Shown one piece after another: positions 37,131 through 48,265 of a DNA stretch of 64,000 bases. Numbering within the stretch: position 1 is the first letter of the stretch; every line of letters starts with the position of its first letter. The notes beneath the pieces are model-generated. The model was not told where the DNA came from. It did not search any database and worked only from the letters and a program-made list of their open reading frames with translations. The stretch spans positions 4,526,001-4,590,000 of the forward strand of contig OZ234493.1 of the NCBI GenBank assembly GCA_965153455.1. The letters run 5' to 3'. This stretch comes from Sphagnum compactum. Its lineage: Eukaryota; Bryophyta; Sphagnopsida; Sphagnales. Both the position numbers and the translations under genes were made by a program.

Positions 37131-38400
37131 AACATAAGCATGCCCCTAGATAGACACATAGACACATGCAAAACACAAGAAGTAAGAAAAAACTTAAATC
37201 ATCATGGATTGAGGAAGAAATTTCAGTTTCCTCCTTTATTATATTCCTTTGACATTATCTCATCATGCATTTTAACTATCGTCCTTAGTTTCAAGGAACC
37301 CAAGGTTCTACTCTTGGGTTTTCCTGACTTTGCAAATGACTTTATGCACATATAACTTTGCCAAAATCTAAACCACATTTTGTTAAAAAAAACTCTATCA
37401 ACTTTAGACAAAAGTGGTGAATCTTTAATGTTTAATTATAAATTTTAAGAGAACATAAGTGGAATTTTTTTTGCATTCAAATTGAAACAAAATAGACATA
37501 TTTGATGGACCAAATAATAAACTTGAAAACATTGTTCAGTTTGCATTAATTCTAACCACTTCTAATGTAATAACCCTAGCTTATTTATTTTAAACTATAT
37601 GTCCACAAGTCCAAAAGTTATTCAAAGAAATGCATTTCATAGTTATGTTATGTTAGTGTGATCCATATTAGTTGGGGGAGCCCTCCAAGTTCCAATTTTT
37701 TTATGTTTGCAATGAGCCTCTTTGATTGGCCAATCACAAAAATAAATTCTTTGACTTTAGAAACTCCTCAATGTAAAAGTATTCACTCTAAACATAGAAA
37801 CATATAAGTCTCAATAATCAGCCCACTTAAATGGGACAAAATGAGCAGGTTGGGAAATACATTGGGAACTGGAGGAACATTGTTGAGAATTCATTGGGAA
37901 TTTGATGGGAACACATTGGGAACAAAAAAAAATCCAACCCTCTCTTTCCTCTTCCCCAAGGAGGGAAAACTGAGTTTATAGGGTGCACGTTGCAATTCCT
38001 CATTGGTTGAACATAAATTCTATTCCCAACCCTTGGCCGTTACATTACACTTACACTTAAGGAGTTGGTGTTACAACTCTCCTCTTTATACACCTTGTAA
38101 TCTATGTATGGATTATGATAACCTTCCTCTGTGCTTTACGGTGGGTAAAGTTCAATGGGTGGCTTGACATACCAAAAATGTGGGGTGGGACTCATCACCT
38201 CAAATTATGCCCTTTAGATTGAAATTACTCCCAGCTTGGGGGCTTTACCGTATGCAAGGAGACCTCCTTATTAGTTCCAATGGGTATGTATTTCCATCCA
38301 TGAGTGGTTCATGGCACAATGTATAGGTAATGCCTTGGCAACATAGTGTTAACCCCACTGTAGGTTTTTCATAAAAGTCAGGAACTGCAAAACTTAACCC
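37131..38400. other. Intergenic, no feature recognised
   Basis: AT-rich at first, with a less AT-rich part from 37640. Open frames here are short and without family resemblance. Confidence 0.35.
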
Positions 38401-39537
38401 TCATCTGTTATTTCAGACCTGTTCCCTCGGCCTATCGGCCTTGGGCACAGCTCTCAAATCATGGAAAGGCCTGTACTCAGGTCCTGTTCCTATGTAAAGC
38501 AGAGTTGGGATTTTTCCACTTTTTAGAAATAGTGACAGGTTGGCTGGTACGTTCTGCTGGTCATAAGATCCCAGTACAGCCTGGCTGGTACCTTCCACTG
38601 CAGAAGATCCCACTTGCTGAAAACAGGTTTCTTCAGGCAGGTAAGGGAGCAAAGGAAAAATCCAAGCATAGCTTTACGTATATTGAAGGCCCTACCACTA
38701 AATCATTGGGCTGTTTGCACCATTACAACTAAACCCAAAGTTATCGATTTCAAATTGACATGCTAGAGACACTTAGTTCAATGGGTTGCTACATTGTGGA
38801 CCTTGGTGTTTTGAGGCTACTTGTATGTGCCTTGCTGAATGATGCACTCATACATTGACAATTATATGACTACTATGTTCCATTTGAGGATATGATACAA
38901 TTCAGCATCCTCAAAGCACAACAATAAATGAAACCTTATTCCGTGGACCCATTCGTTTCAGCTTTCTTATCAACCCATTTGGACCACCAACCTAGCAAGA
39001 AATTTGAGGGAATAGGTATCAAGAATGAGAGCTCGAAACTTGACAAAAGAAAGATGTCAACTGCATGTGTGCAAGCAAAAAGGGGGGAAAAAAAGGGCAA
39101 GAAACATGAATGTACTAACAGAGAGAATTTCAATTATTGACCATATCATTGCAACACCAATAGAATTTACATGCAATAAGCAATCTGATTTTCTGTGTAG
39201 GCGTTGAGCAAACCCTACCAGTAATTTTTGGAAATTATTAATGCGGTAAACTTACATGTTCTTCAATTGGAAAACCAACTATCAATGTGGCATTGATTCA
39301 AATTTGAGATTGCATCTTGATAGGTGAAGGACACATGTTGCCATTTGCAATGGGTTGTTGGTAGATGTGAGGCAAAGTAAATCCTTTTGTTTTCTACAGA
39401 TGTTTCATGTGGAACAAATTATGCTTCAAATCAAGTTTGTAATTCAAGCTCAGTTCAAGCAAAGCATAAAATTTGGCACCCAAAAATCCCAAATTTGTTT
39501 TTAATAAAAAATCTTACAACAATTACCCTTTTTTGTT
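38400..39537. other. Gene-proximal flank downstream of the iron transporter
   Basis: Mixed composition. The right end should contain the transporter's 3' UTR. At about 38542-38630 a diverged 45-bp duplication shares TGGCTGGTAC and AAGATCCCA. A minus-strand open frame at 38413-38652 is higher-complexity than neighbours, but I recognise no domain. Confidence 0.4.
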
Positions 39538-41431
39538 TTACACTCCAATCAAGTTGCAAAGGCGCAGAACTCCATATGTGATAAGCATTGCTATCCAGCC
39601 TCCTATTAGAACACGAAGAGCTGCTTTCACCATACCAGCACCACCCAGTTTCGCCCCAAGAGCTCCAAAACTTGAAAGTGCAAGAGAGGACGTTGCGACA
39701 ATGGAAATCATTCTGTAATTCTTGTTGGTAATGAAAGAACCTGCTAACAATGGTATGGCAGCACCCAAAGAAAAGGCAACTGCCGATGCCACGGCTGCTT
39801 GCATGGGATTGGAAAGCTCATCCATATCAATCCCCAGCTCATCCCGTGCATGTGCCCTAAGGGCATCACCATTTGTCAGTTCCTCAGCCACCTGAAGCAA
39901 CAAAGGTTTTGTTTTGTATCATTAGCCAAGCTTGAGCAACAAGCAGTCAGACAAAGGTTTTTTTTTTGTTTTGTATCAATAGCAAAGCTTTCAAACTTTC
40001 CAGTTGCTGCTGCAAACAACCCCATAAGGAAGTGCTGCTACAAATCTGTAAAACATTGTCCATAGCCCCCTGTCTGTACATTGTGATTCCATAGCCTGAA
40101 GGTTTGCAATAGTCAATGGTTTATAGCAGAATTGGTGAATCAAGTTCAGGGTTACAGCCCTAGCTCCCTTGTACAGGATACCACCATAGCCTGAAGTATT
40201 GCAAACCCTCAGGCAAGCTATGGCCATAACCCTTTCCAGTTGTTGTTGCAAACCAGCCGGAAGTGGCTGCTACAAACCTGTACAAACCCTTGTCCATAGC
40301 ACCCCCTGTCTGTCTGTACATGATTCCATAGCCTGATCAAGTTTGAAGGATTACATAGCTTGAAGGTTTGGAATGGAATCCTTCAAACTTTTAGGCTATG
40401 GTGGAATCATGTATGTATAGGGGGAGCTATGGCCTTAAGTAATTACCCTGAACTGTGATTCTCCAGTTTGTGCTGCAAACTCTTGACAAGATATCAGAGT
40501 ACAACATGGCACCATTTGAAGCAAATTGGGTTTACCTGCTTTGCAAGGCTGTAGGAGAGTCCTCGTCCAACATAGATTTGTGTCAGTTCTTCAAGTTCTC
40601 TGGCCTGAGCCTCTGGTCCTTTCATATGCTCCTGCATCATGTAATAACCGACTCAAAGAGTGAGAACAGATCAGAAAGGGGAAAAAAACAACTCTAGTTT
40701 GGGTCCTTCTGTGCAGGAACACATTGCGAGCGTTTTGTGACCCAAGTGCTCATGGCATCAAGGAAAGAAGACTCAAAGGAAAAGCTATGTTGGCTTTTCC
40801 CAAACCCATCTCAGTTTTCAAAGGTCTTCTTCGGGCCATGGCAATGATCATGTACAAATCTCAGAACAAAAACCCAAGATTCTATACTAGAGATGGTTTT
40901 GAAATTATTATTATTTTTAGCTACCTGCCGCTCCTTTTCAACATCTGCTAGCTCAGAATCTCGTTGCGAGAAGACAGACACAAACTCTCCAATGGCCATA
41001 CTGCAAGCTCCTGCAACTAGACCTGCTAGTCCACTCACGATCATAGACTTCACATCATTGTTCACTGCTCCAACTCCCAACATCAAAGAAGCAATGGAAA
41101 TCAATCCATCATTGGCACCCAATACCATGGCTCTCAGCCATGGTGATCGATGTGAGTAGTGCTTATGGTCACATGAAGAGGCAGATGGAGTGATCTGATC
41201 ATCAGATTCTTGTTCACTTGATCTTTCAACGCTGCTAATATTTGAAACAACAACACCACCTGCTGCTACTGCTGCTGCTGCTGCTGCTGAGTCCTCCTTA
41301 TTAGACTGATGTGTAGTTGCCGGTGCTTCAAGATCAACAAAAACACCTGAGTGTTGTCGACCATACCCATTTGTCTTCACAACATCTTCTACAACTCTCC
41401 CACGTGAAGCAGCTGCTTCTTCTTCACCCAT
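39538..41431 (-). CDS. VIT: Vacuolar iron transporter family (CCC1/VIT) membrane protein, three exons
   Basis: Exons are 41431-40925 (residues 1-169), 40631-40536 (170-201) and 39891-39538 (202-318). All junctions are phase 0, with CAG/GTAGC, ATGCAG/GAG, CAG/GTAAAC and TTCAG/GTG sites. Family members are proton-coupled Fe(II)/Mn(II) transporters that usually load the vacuole. Five membrane segments fit: about 99-122 (with GANDGL carrying the conserved Asp), 129-152 (SMAIGEFVSVFSQ), 230-252, 262-283 and 289-312 (RVLIGGWIAM). Between segments 2 and 3 is an acidic helical stretch of about 75 residues (RELEELTQIYVGRGLS, ALRAHARDELGID) resembling the metal-binding region of VIT1 and bacterial relatives. 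The first 95 residues are low-complexity with an Ala run at 49-54 encoded by a GCT/GCA microsatellite. The start is the only plausible ATG. Confidence 0.9.
39898..40110 (-). repeat. Duplicated segments in the large intron of the iron transporter gene
   Basis: CAAAGGTTTTGTTTTGTATC occurs at about 39901 and again with a longer T-run at 39952. The segment 40000-40112 (CCAGTTGCTGCTGCAAAC, then CCATAGCCCCCTGTCTGTAC, then CCATAGCCTGA) recurs diverged at 40236-40336. Confidence 0.6.
40294..40432. repeat. Intronic hairpin with about 60-nt arms
   Basis: The left arm at 40294-40355 (CCATAGCACCCCCTG, ACATGATTCCATAGCCTGA, AAGTTTGAAGGATT) pairs with the right arm at 40371-40432, which on the other strand reads CCATAGCTCCCCCTATA, ACATGATTCCACCATAGCCT, AAGTTTGAAGGATTCC. 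The loop is about 15 nt. It lies wholly within the second intron (40535-39892). It could be a small foldback element or a source of hairpin-derived small RNA. Confidence 0.7.
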
Positions 41432-42200
41432 TTAATTTCTTTTGCACCTTTCAAAACCTGAATACCTATTGAAACTTTCCCAAAAGATTTAGATCGATAG
41501 AGTTGTCAAAAAAAGAAATTCAAGAATCCTTTTCTCAAAGAATAATGTATCAACAACAACAACAACAACAAGAAGGATCCTCCACATTAACAAGAAGGAT
41601 ACCTTCACATCCAAAAGAAGAGAATAAAAACTTGACACAACACACACACACTAGAAAGATGAATGGGTTGCAATAAAAGTAATAGAAAAGATATTAAAAC
41701 GGAGGTCAAACAAAACAAGAGCTTCCAAATACCCCAAGACAAAACAAAAGCAAAACACAAAACACAAAACAAAAAGAACACACAAAACACAAAACCAACT
41801 ATGCCAGAGAAGAAGAAAACACAAAGCAATTTCAAGGAGAAGGAGGATGAGGAGGAGGAGGAGGAGGAGCTGACGAAGATCAGTAGTGTAGATCCAAAAA
41901 GAAAAAAAGAAAAAGAAAAAAGAAGAAAGAAAAAGAAAAAATCACAGCGCAGCGAGAGAGACAGCGAGCGCGCGGCGAGGGTTGGGGGAAAAAGGGCAGA
42001 GCGCCTGTGTGCTAAGCACGCGCTGACTCTCACGTGGCGACGTCTGCAGGCTTTTCCTTTGCCCACAGAGGTTCCGGCAGATTTGAACCGCCCGATTCCC
42101 CATCTCAGCAAACCAACGGCCACAAGTGTGACAAAACTGAATAACTAGGCATGTGCTGAGCTCGCGCCCCACGCAACCCTAATAAAGCTCCAATCTAACC
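41432..42200 (-). promoter_or_regulatory. Leader and promoter region of the iron transporter gene
   Basis: On the minus strand this is strongly pyrimidine-rich (TTCTT, CTCC and TTTTTC runs between 42000 and 41660), with a CpG-rich patch at 41940-42060. This is the composition of a plant 5' UTR and core promoter. A perfect G-box, CACGTG, lies at 42031-42036. A telo-box (AACCCTAA on the plus strand) lies at about 42175, next to TTTATTAG, a weak TATA-like site. The plus-strand Lys/Glu-rich open frame at 41663-42148 is the complement of this tract. The transcription start is not determined. Confidence 0.5.
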
Positions 42201-42319
42201 TTTTCCCCCCCTTTTACTTTTTACTTTTAAAAAAATAGTAATTTATTTTAAATTTATTTTTGAACCCTTTTCACACAATACACTTGGCTTTTGAACCGCT
42301 CATTTTGAGTAACTAGCTA

Positions 42320-42760
42320 CCTCAAAGGTGGTACACACCTATCTAGTAAGTACCTATTTACCTACCTACCTACCTACCTACCTAGCTAGTTGGCTTACCC
42401 CAAACTTCAAAGGTGTGACACCTTAGCTAGTAGGTACCAACCTATCTAGTTGGCTACCCCAAAGGTGCAACACCTATCTAGTAAGTACCAACCTCACAAA
42501 TGCCCTATCTAGTTGGCTACTCCAAAGGTGTGACACCTATCTAGTAAGTACCTACTACCTAGTAGGGGATATTCCAAAGGTAGGATACCTAGTAGTCCAT
42601 AGGTACCTAGTAGGATATGTATCTAGCAAGTACCTACCTACCTAGTAGCTATCCCAAAGGTAGTACACCTATCTAGTAAGTACCTAGTAAAGGTGCAGCA
42701 GCACTTGTCTAGTAATTACCTTAGTAGGCAACACCCAAAGGTGGGACACCTATGGGGTTT
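42320..42760. repeat. TAGGTA-type array with a palindromic AGGTGTGACACCT core
   Basis: CAAAGGTG(N)GACACCTATCT or a variant occurs about eight times (near 42323, 42408, 42460, 42523, 42575, 42655, 42689 and 42735). It is usually followed by AGTAAGTACC. A (CCTA)n run fills about 42359-42386. Spacing varies from about 34 to 85 bp. The array sits just upstream of the iron transporter promoter. Confidence 0.7.
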
Positions 42761-42837
42761 TAGGGTTTAGGGTTTTGGGATGCGGCCCTAGGGTGCACCA
42801 ATTAGGGTTTTTTTTTAATTGTTAATTTTTTCAATTG
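42761..42837. other. Short telomere-like stretch
   Basis: TTTTAGGGTTTAGGGTTTTGG near 42757-42779 contains two plant telomere units. A similar pair occurs at about 43652 and 55707. They are too short to indicate a telomere and are common in plant DNA. Confidence 0.5.
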
Positions 42838-42985
42838 GTGATGTAGCCAAACTAGTGATCATCATCCACAACAAGATTTTAGCCAAAATTTAGTTACCGA
42901 CCAAAATATGGAAGTAAATTTTTTGGAAGAACCCTCTTTATGTTTTGGCTACCTGCTGTAGAAATCTGGTGACTTTATTTTTTAA
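42838..42985 (-). repeat. Inverted copy of the GCCAGATTT repeat
   Basis: On the minus strand: CCAGATTTCTACAGCAGG, TAGCCAAAACATAAAG and GTTTGGCTACATC, in the order and spacing of the copy at 44.27-44.41 kb. Confidence 0.65.
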
Positions 42986-43705
42986 AAAAATTCAAATCTG
43001 GAAAATTAAAAGGGGGGACATTCCCAGACTAAGGACCTTGGCCACTTTGACACAAGTTTGTCAAATAATTAATTAATTAATTATGAGGATTCCCATTTTG
43101 ACAAATGATACATTCCCAAATATTGCATCAGATTCTTTAATTTTCATTTTCAGAAAAAATATCTCTGGGAAAATACTAATAATAATAATAATAATTTGAA
43201 AATTTTAATATTTCTGAAAAAAATATATTTTTTAAATTGGTGTTGGACTAGCCTAGCCCATGTAGCCTACTATGGTAAACAAGTAAAGTGAGTCTTGAGA
43301 ACAAAATTCAAGTTGCTACCTATGCACCTTGCTCAATGCTTTTTCTATCATCATCATCATCATCATAGCTCCATAAATCTGGATGGAACATACTTAGTTA
43401 GTCACATTGGGGTGTGTGTGTTTTTTTTGGTGTGTGTGTGTGTAAACCCTACACACCTTAGGGTCCACATAAGGCGTGTAATACATTACTTGACATGCGC
43501 CTTGTCACACCACATCCAACTTACTACATGCCATGTTTTGTGTCAAGGAGAATCATGGTCACTTGTGCTTGTGATTTTTGTGCACTTGTCTTTATATGAG
43601 GAGGGTGGGAAGGAGGGCATATATTAGTGGAGAATCTCTCATGGCAAAGCAATTCTAGGGTTTAGGGTTTATGGCAAAGCAATTCTAGGTTTCACCCTTT
43701 GGAGG

Positions 43706-43746
<41 letters not shown>

Positions 43747-44185
43747 TCCTAATAATTCACCTAGTTGTTAGGTTCACTATAATAGAAAAAAACAAAAGTA
43801 ATCTAGGCCCTACACAAATGCTCCATCCTAGACTAGCATTGGCCTATTTAAACTATTTATGGCTTTTACAAAGTTGATGAATGATGGATGAATGATGGAT
43901 GATATTAGTTGCAAAAGTTTTGTTGGTCTCCTCCTCACTAAATCCTTTTCTAAAAAGAATCAACACAAACAATAATAATATGTTGGCTTGTTTGTATATG
44001 TTTCTCACACTGAAGGGTCATGACTTGTGACCATGATTTCAAAGAAGATAGAGAGAGAGAGAGTGTGTGTGTGATATATATATATATAGAGGGATTCAAA
44101 AATGTCCTTTGAAAATTGCATTTAAAAAAATCGATCTTCAGTATTTTACTTGGGGAAAATTTTCCTTTTTTTTTGCCTGAAAAAT
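42986..44185. other. Intergenic with several microsatellites
   Basis: (ATA)n at about 43180-43194, (ATC)n at 43349-43367, (GT)n at 43410-43443, (CT)n-(TA)n at 43709-43745 and (GA)n-(GT)n-(TA)n at 44050-44088. A duplicated word ATGGCAAAGCAATTCTAGG occurs at about 43640 and 43671. No gene is seen. Confidence 0.5.
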
Positions 44186-44715
44186 ATGGTTTTGACATAT
44201 GCAAAGGATTTTTTTTGTGAAAAAATGTCCCTAAATTGCCAGATTTAAATTTTTTTTTGTGGGTAAAATGCCAGATTTCTACAACAGGTTCCAGCAGGTA
44301 GCCAAAATATAAAAGGATTCTTAATTTTTTCTACTTTCATATCTGGTCTATATATAGCCAAACTTGGCAAAATCTTCTTGAAGCTGAATTGCCAGTTTGG
44401 CTACATCTTTAAAATTGGGAAAAGAAAACCCCTGTTTACATCATCTGATTTTGACCTATAAAAAGGTTTTTTCATGGAAAAAATGACCCAAATTTGCCAG
44501 ATTTTCGAGGATTTTGTTTTCTTTTTCTTTTCCATATTGCCAGATTTTTATGATAAGTTTCAGTAGGTAGTAGCCAAGAATATAAAAATATTTTAATTTT
44601 TTTTCTACTTCTGTATCTAGTATGTAGCCAAATTTGGCTAAATTATTTTGCAAATGATCATCACTTTGGCTACATAAAAAAATCCTTAAAAGAAACCCCA
44701 GTGTACTGGGTGCAT
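44186..44715 (+). repeat. Tandem pair of about 260-bp GCCAGATTT repeat units
   Basis: Unit one (44186-44446) and unit two (44447-44715) share the same order: TTTTGAC-TAT, AAAGG-TTTTTT, GAAAAAATG, AAATTGCCAGATTT, a second GCCAGATTT, CAG(C/T)AGGTAG(TAG)CCAA, ATATAAAA, TTTTTTCTACTT, TAGCCAAA(C/T)TTGGC, TTTGGCTACAT and AAACCCC. They are diverged throughout. Related copies lie at 5.3 kb (minus), 42.84 kb (minus) and 45.4 kb (plus). No coding frame is shared, so this is a non-coding repeat family, perhaps an LTR or MITE. Confidence 0.7.
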
Positions 44716-47700
44716 AGTCCTTCAAAATGTATGAAAAGCCCCAAGAAAACAGAAGACTCGAAAAAGTTTTGAATTTCTGAAATTTGATAATTAATTAATT
44801 ATTTATCTATGCCATTCACCTCACTTGGTTCCCCTAATCAATGTTTTTTTCCTCACAAATTTTGTCAGTTTTTAACCCCCAAAAATGGGAATTTCTGATT
44901 TTATGGTGTAAAGTGTAAACTTGACTAACTTTGCTCATTTTTGAGGGGAAAAATCAATCAAATTTTGATGTGAAAGACACTACCCTACCCCTAATGTGAC
45001 AAGGGTTTTTAGAATTTAAATATACTACCAAATTCATAGAAAAAACTTAAATCTGAAAAACCTATAGTCAAAGCAAGGGCACAATATTCAAACTTGCAAA
45101 TTTTGGTGTTTATTTTGAACTTTGCATTTGAACAAAATCTATCGGTTTGACATATATATTAGTATAATGGACAAATACAATTAAGGTGGAGATTTTTAAT
45201 TGGATGGACACTTCTCATAACACCAAAAGCCATGTCAAGGCAAAACATTCCACTATCGATTTTCAATATGAACTTTGGCGAATTAATTACAATTGACAAG
45301 ACATGTTGGTCCAACACATCTGCATGACATGGTAATGTGTACACATAACATGAACAATGTTTCCTTTTGGGCGAATTTTGCATTTTTTACTTGAAAAAAG
45401 ATTATTTTGACACATGAACAGGATTTTTATGAAAAAAATGGCCCTCGTTCGTCATATTTCAAAATTTTAAATCACCATAATTTCTACAAGGGTGGAAGCA
45501 TGGTAAATATTACAAAAAGTAAATATTCCCACTTTTATTTCACATCATACATTAAAGTATAATAAAATATTGAAATGAATCGAAGTAAACCTCCTTCGAT
45601 GCCCTCTATTGAACTTATAGGAAAATACACTTTCAAAAAACTAAGAGCAAATGAATTATGAAAATACCAAAAAAAAAATCTCCTAAACTAGATGATAAAT
45701 TCATTTCAAGAGCTTTCAACACAAAATATTCAATAAAATATACATACATATTAAGTTAATATTTTTAAAAGCACCATAACATATATATTCTATTGTACAT
45801 TTGTTTGAACATACATACTTTAACACATATCTTACAAAAGTTCATACGACAAAAAAATTTTCACAATTACCTACATTTCAAACAAGTAAATTATTGAAAT
45901 AAATTGGATTTGGAAAACTAATACACACTAGTGAAAAAATATCTTGTCTTTAATCATTAAAGTAAGCATTTAATGTATAATAATATTATGATGGCATTAA
46001 TTGCTACTACACATATATTTACATCCAACCTTGACAAGGTTACTTTTTATCTATTTTGTTATGTTTGCAGTCACAACTCGAGTTTTGACAAATGATCAAA
46101 ACTATATATGATTTTTTAAAATATATTTTTATATGTAATTTATATTCAAATTTTGTTCAATCTCATTGTTAGTGATTACCAATTTGGCTATATCGCAAAT
46201 TGAAAACTATTTATTTTTTAAAAACCCTAATAATGAACTTCATGCACCTCAAGTTGATTCATTGTGCCTAAAATCTAAATCTATGAATATTCATACAATT
46301 GCATGGCATAAGTGATGCATCCTATTCAATTACATAACTACAAGAACATTGATTTATCATTACATTCATACGATTACATAACATAAACTTGTTTTTATTG
46401 TCATGTAGTCGAATACAACCCATTGTTTGTGCAATGTAGTTGTATGAATGCAATCGTATATCCATTTTTTGGCATAGCGATTCAAAAATTCATGCAAATC
46501 ACATCACATATTTCGTAGTTAAATAAGTGCAAGAAAATTATGAGTGAATTGGAAAATAGATTCTACTTGTAATAAGTTGTATAAGTTGTTTGTAAAAAAA
46601 TTCATGATTGGGACTTACATTGATTTTATCATGATGATAATACATCAAAGCTAGTTTAGGGATAACAGCTTTATGTTCCAATGGACATCTCAAATTTTCT
46701 AGACAATTTTCCAAGAAGATGATTCTCACATGGATTCTTTCAAAAAAAGAATTATGGAAATAAAGTTTTAATTGATGCATTTTCATCACAAAACTCGAAC
46801 AATGCATTGAACATCTCAAATGTACATGATATTTTCCCTCCAAAACCAAGATTTTTGCACATAAAAAGAATTCAGATGGAATAGGAAAGAATTTATTCTT
46901 CCTTCCTCATAGTATGGAAAACACCAACAAGAAGTTTTCATTGCTAACTAGCAAAACAAAGCTTCCACGACTACAACTTGTAGATTCTAGACCTATGGTG
47001 TTTTTGGAAGAATTTGTTGATGGTTGAGGATCCAATTCATAACTTTCATGAAAATTCAAAAATCTCATACAACTTATAAAAGTTGAAACCCAAAGGCATT
47101 TGAGTTCGAAGGAACCCAATAAGTTCATGAAGATTTTGATAGAAACATTGTAATGCAAGAAACAAGAGACAAAATTAATTTTCTTGGATTCTCATAAGGA
47201 AGAATGTAGTGGCTTTGGATATAGCTCTAAAAACATGTGGACCTTATTGGTTGGGATGTGTGGTGGCTATTTGTTCTTCACTCTTGGCCAAATATTTCTT
47301 GCAAATTACTAAGCAATTTTATGTGGTGTGTGTGCAAAATGCACTTAATAGTTTATTGATGACACATGGAAATCAACACCAAGTTCTTGATAGGAATGAT
47401 GTCCTTAAATTGAAATATTGGTCAAGGAAAGTTCATACCTCCACGGCTATGTGCATGACCACACAATTTTGATAAGGACCATGCAATGGTGAACAATAAA
47501 AGAGAGACATTAATGAAAATTTGGGTTAAACATTTGCACCACCACATGGTGAATTTAAAAATATATGCAACTATTTAGGAGGTTTCCCATTTACATTTGA
47601 TGGAGTGCAAGGTTTTCCCATTCACCAATATATTTTCCAACAATGTTGGAAGGAATAAAATTTCAATTAAACATGTAGGGGTTTTTTACATAAACCACAA

Positions 47701-48265
47701 TTCATCAAGGTGCATGACATGAAACAATGCATTGATATTGTGTGTTGAAAACACATTTCACACATGGATTTATAGGAATATGTGAAATTTGAGTGACATT
47801 TGTTCATTCATATGATCATATTTCATTTGTCGACACATTTATCAATGTGTCAAATTTGTTTGTGAGATGTAATTACTTTCACAATACTACAAAATATTGT
47901 AGTAAATTCTAACTATTCTATTTTGTTGGGCAAACCTTGTTCAAGGGATGCAAAGGTTTCCCCTAATTGAAGAAACAACCTTGTGACAATCAAGGATATA
48001 ATATTATTAAAACAATTACAATAACCAAACATTTGGGCAATGATATTAAGCGACCAAAAATAATAGTGTGCTATGATTTCCAACAAAGAATTACAAATGA
48101 AAAGAGGACATAATGTTTATGGCAAAGTTGAAACTATTTTTTATTTGCACAATTGTACAACTTGAGGTCTTAGTACTGTTGTTCATTATAGATTCAATAA
48201 TAGGTATTGCAACAAATATGGAAAAGTTGCAAGTAATGAATTAAGGAACAATTACCTTAAAACAT
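44716..48265. other. AT-rich intergenic DNA with a partial GCCAGATTT copy
   Basis: A partial family copy is at 45395-45470 (TTTTGACACATG, AGGATTTTTATG, AAAAAAATGGCCC). The region 47500-48265 lies where gag and protease of the gypsy element would be expected. A plus-strand frame at 47209-47472 is open, but I recognise neither gag nor protease motifs. Confidence 0.4.

Noticed and set aside
41663-42148. Plus-strand Lys/Glu-rich open frame
   Set aside because: It is the complement of the pyrimidine-rich leader of the iron transporter and has low-complexity composition only.
42757-42780. Interstitial telomere or chromosome end
   Set aside because: Only about two TTTAGGG units occur here and at two other places; no tract.
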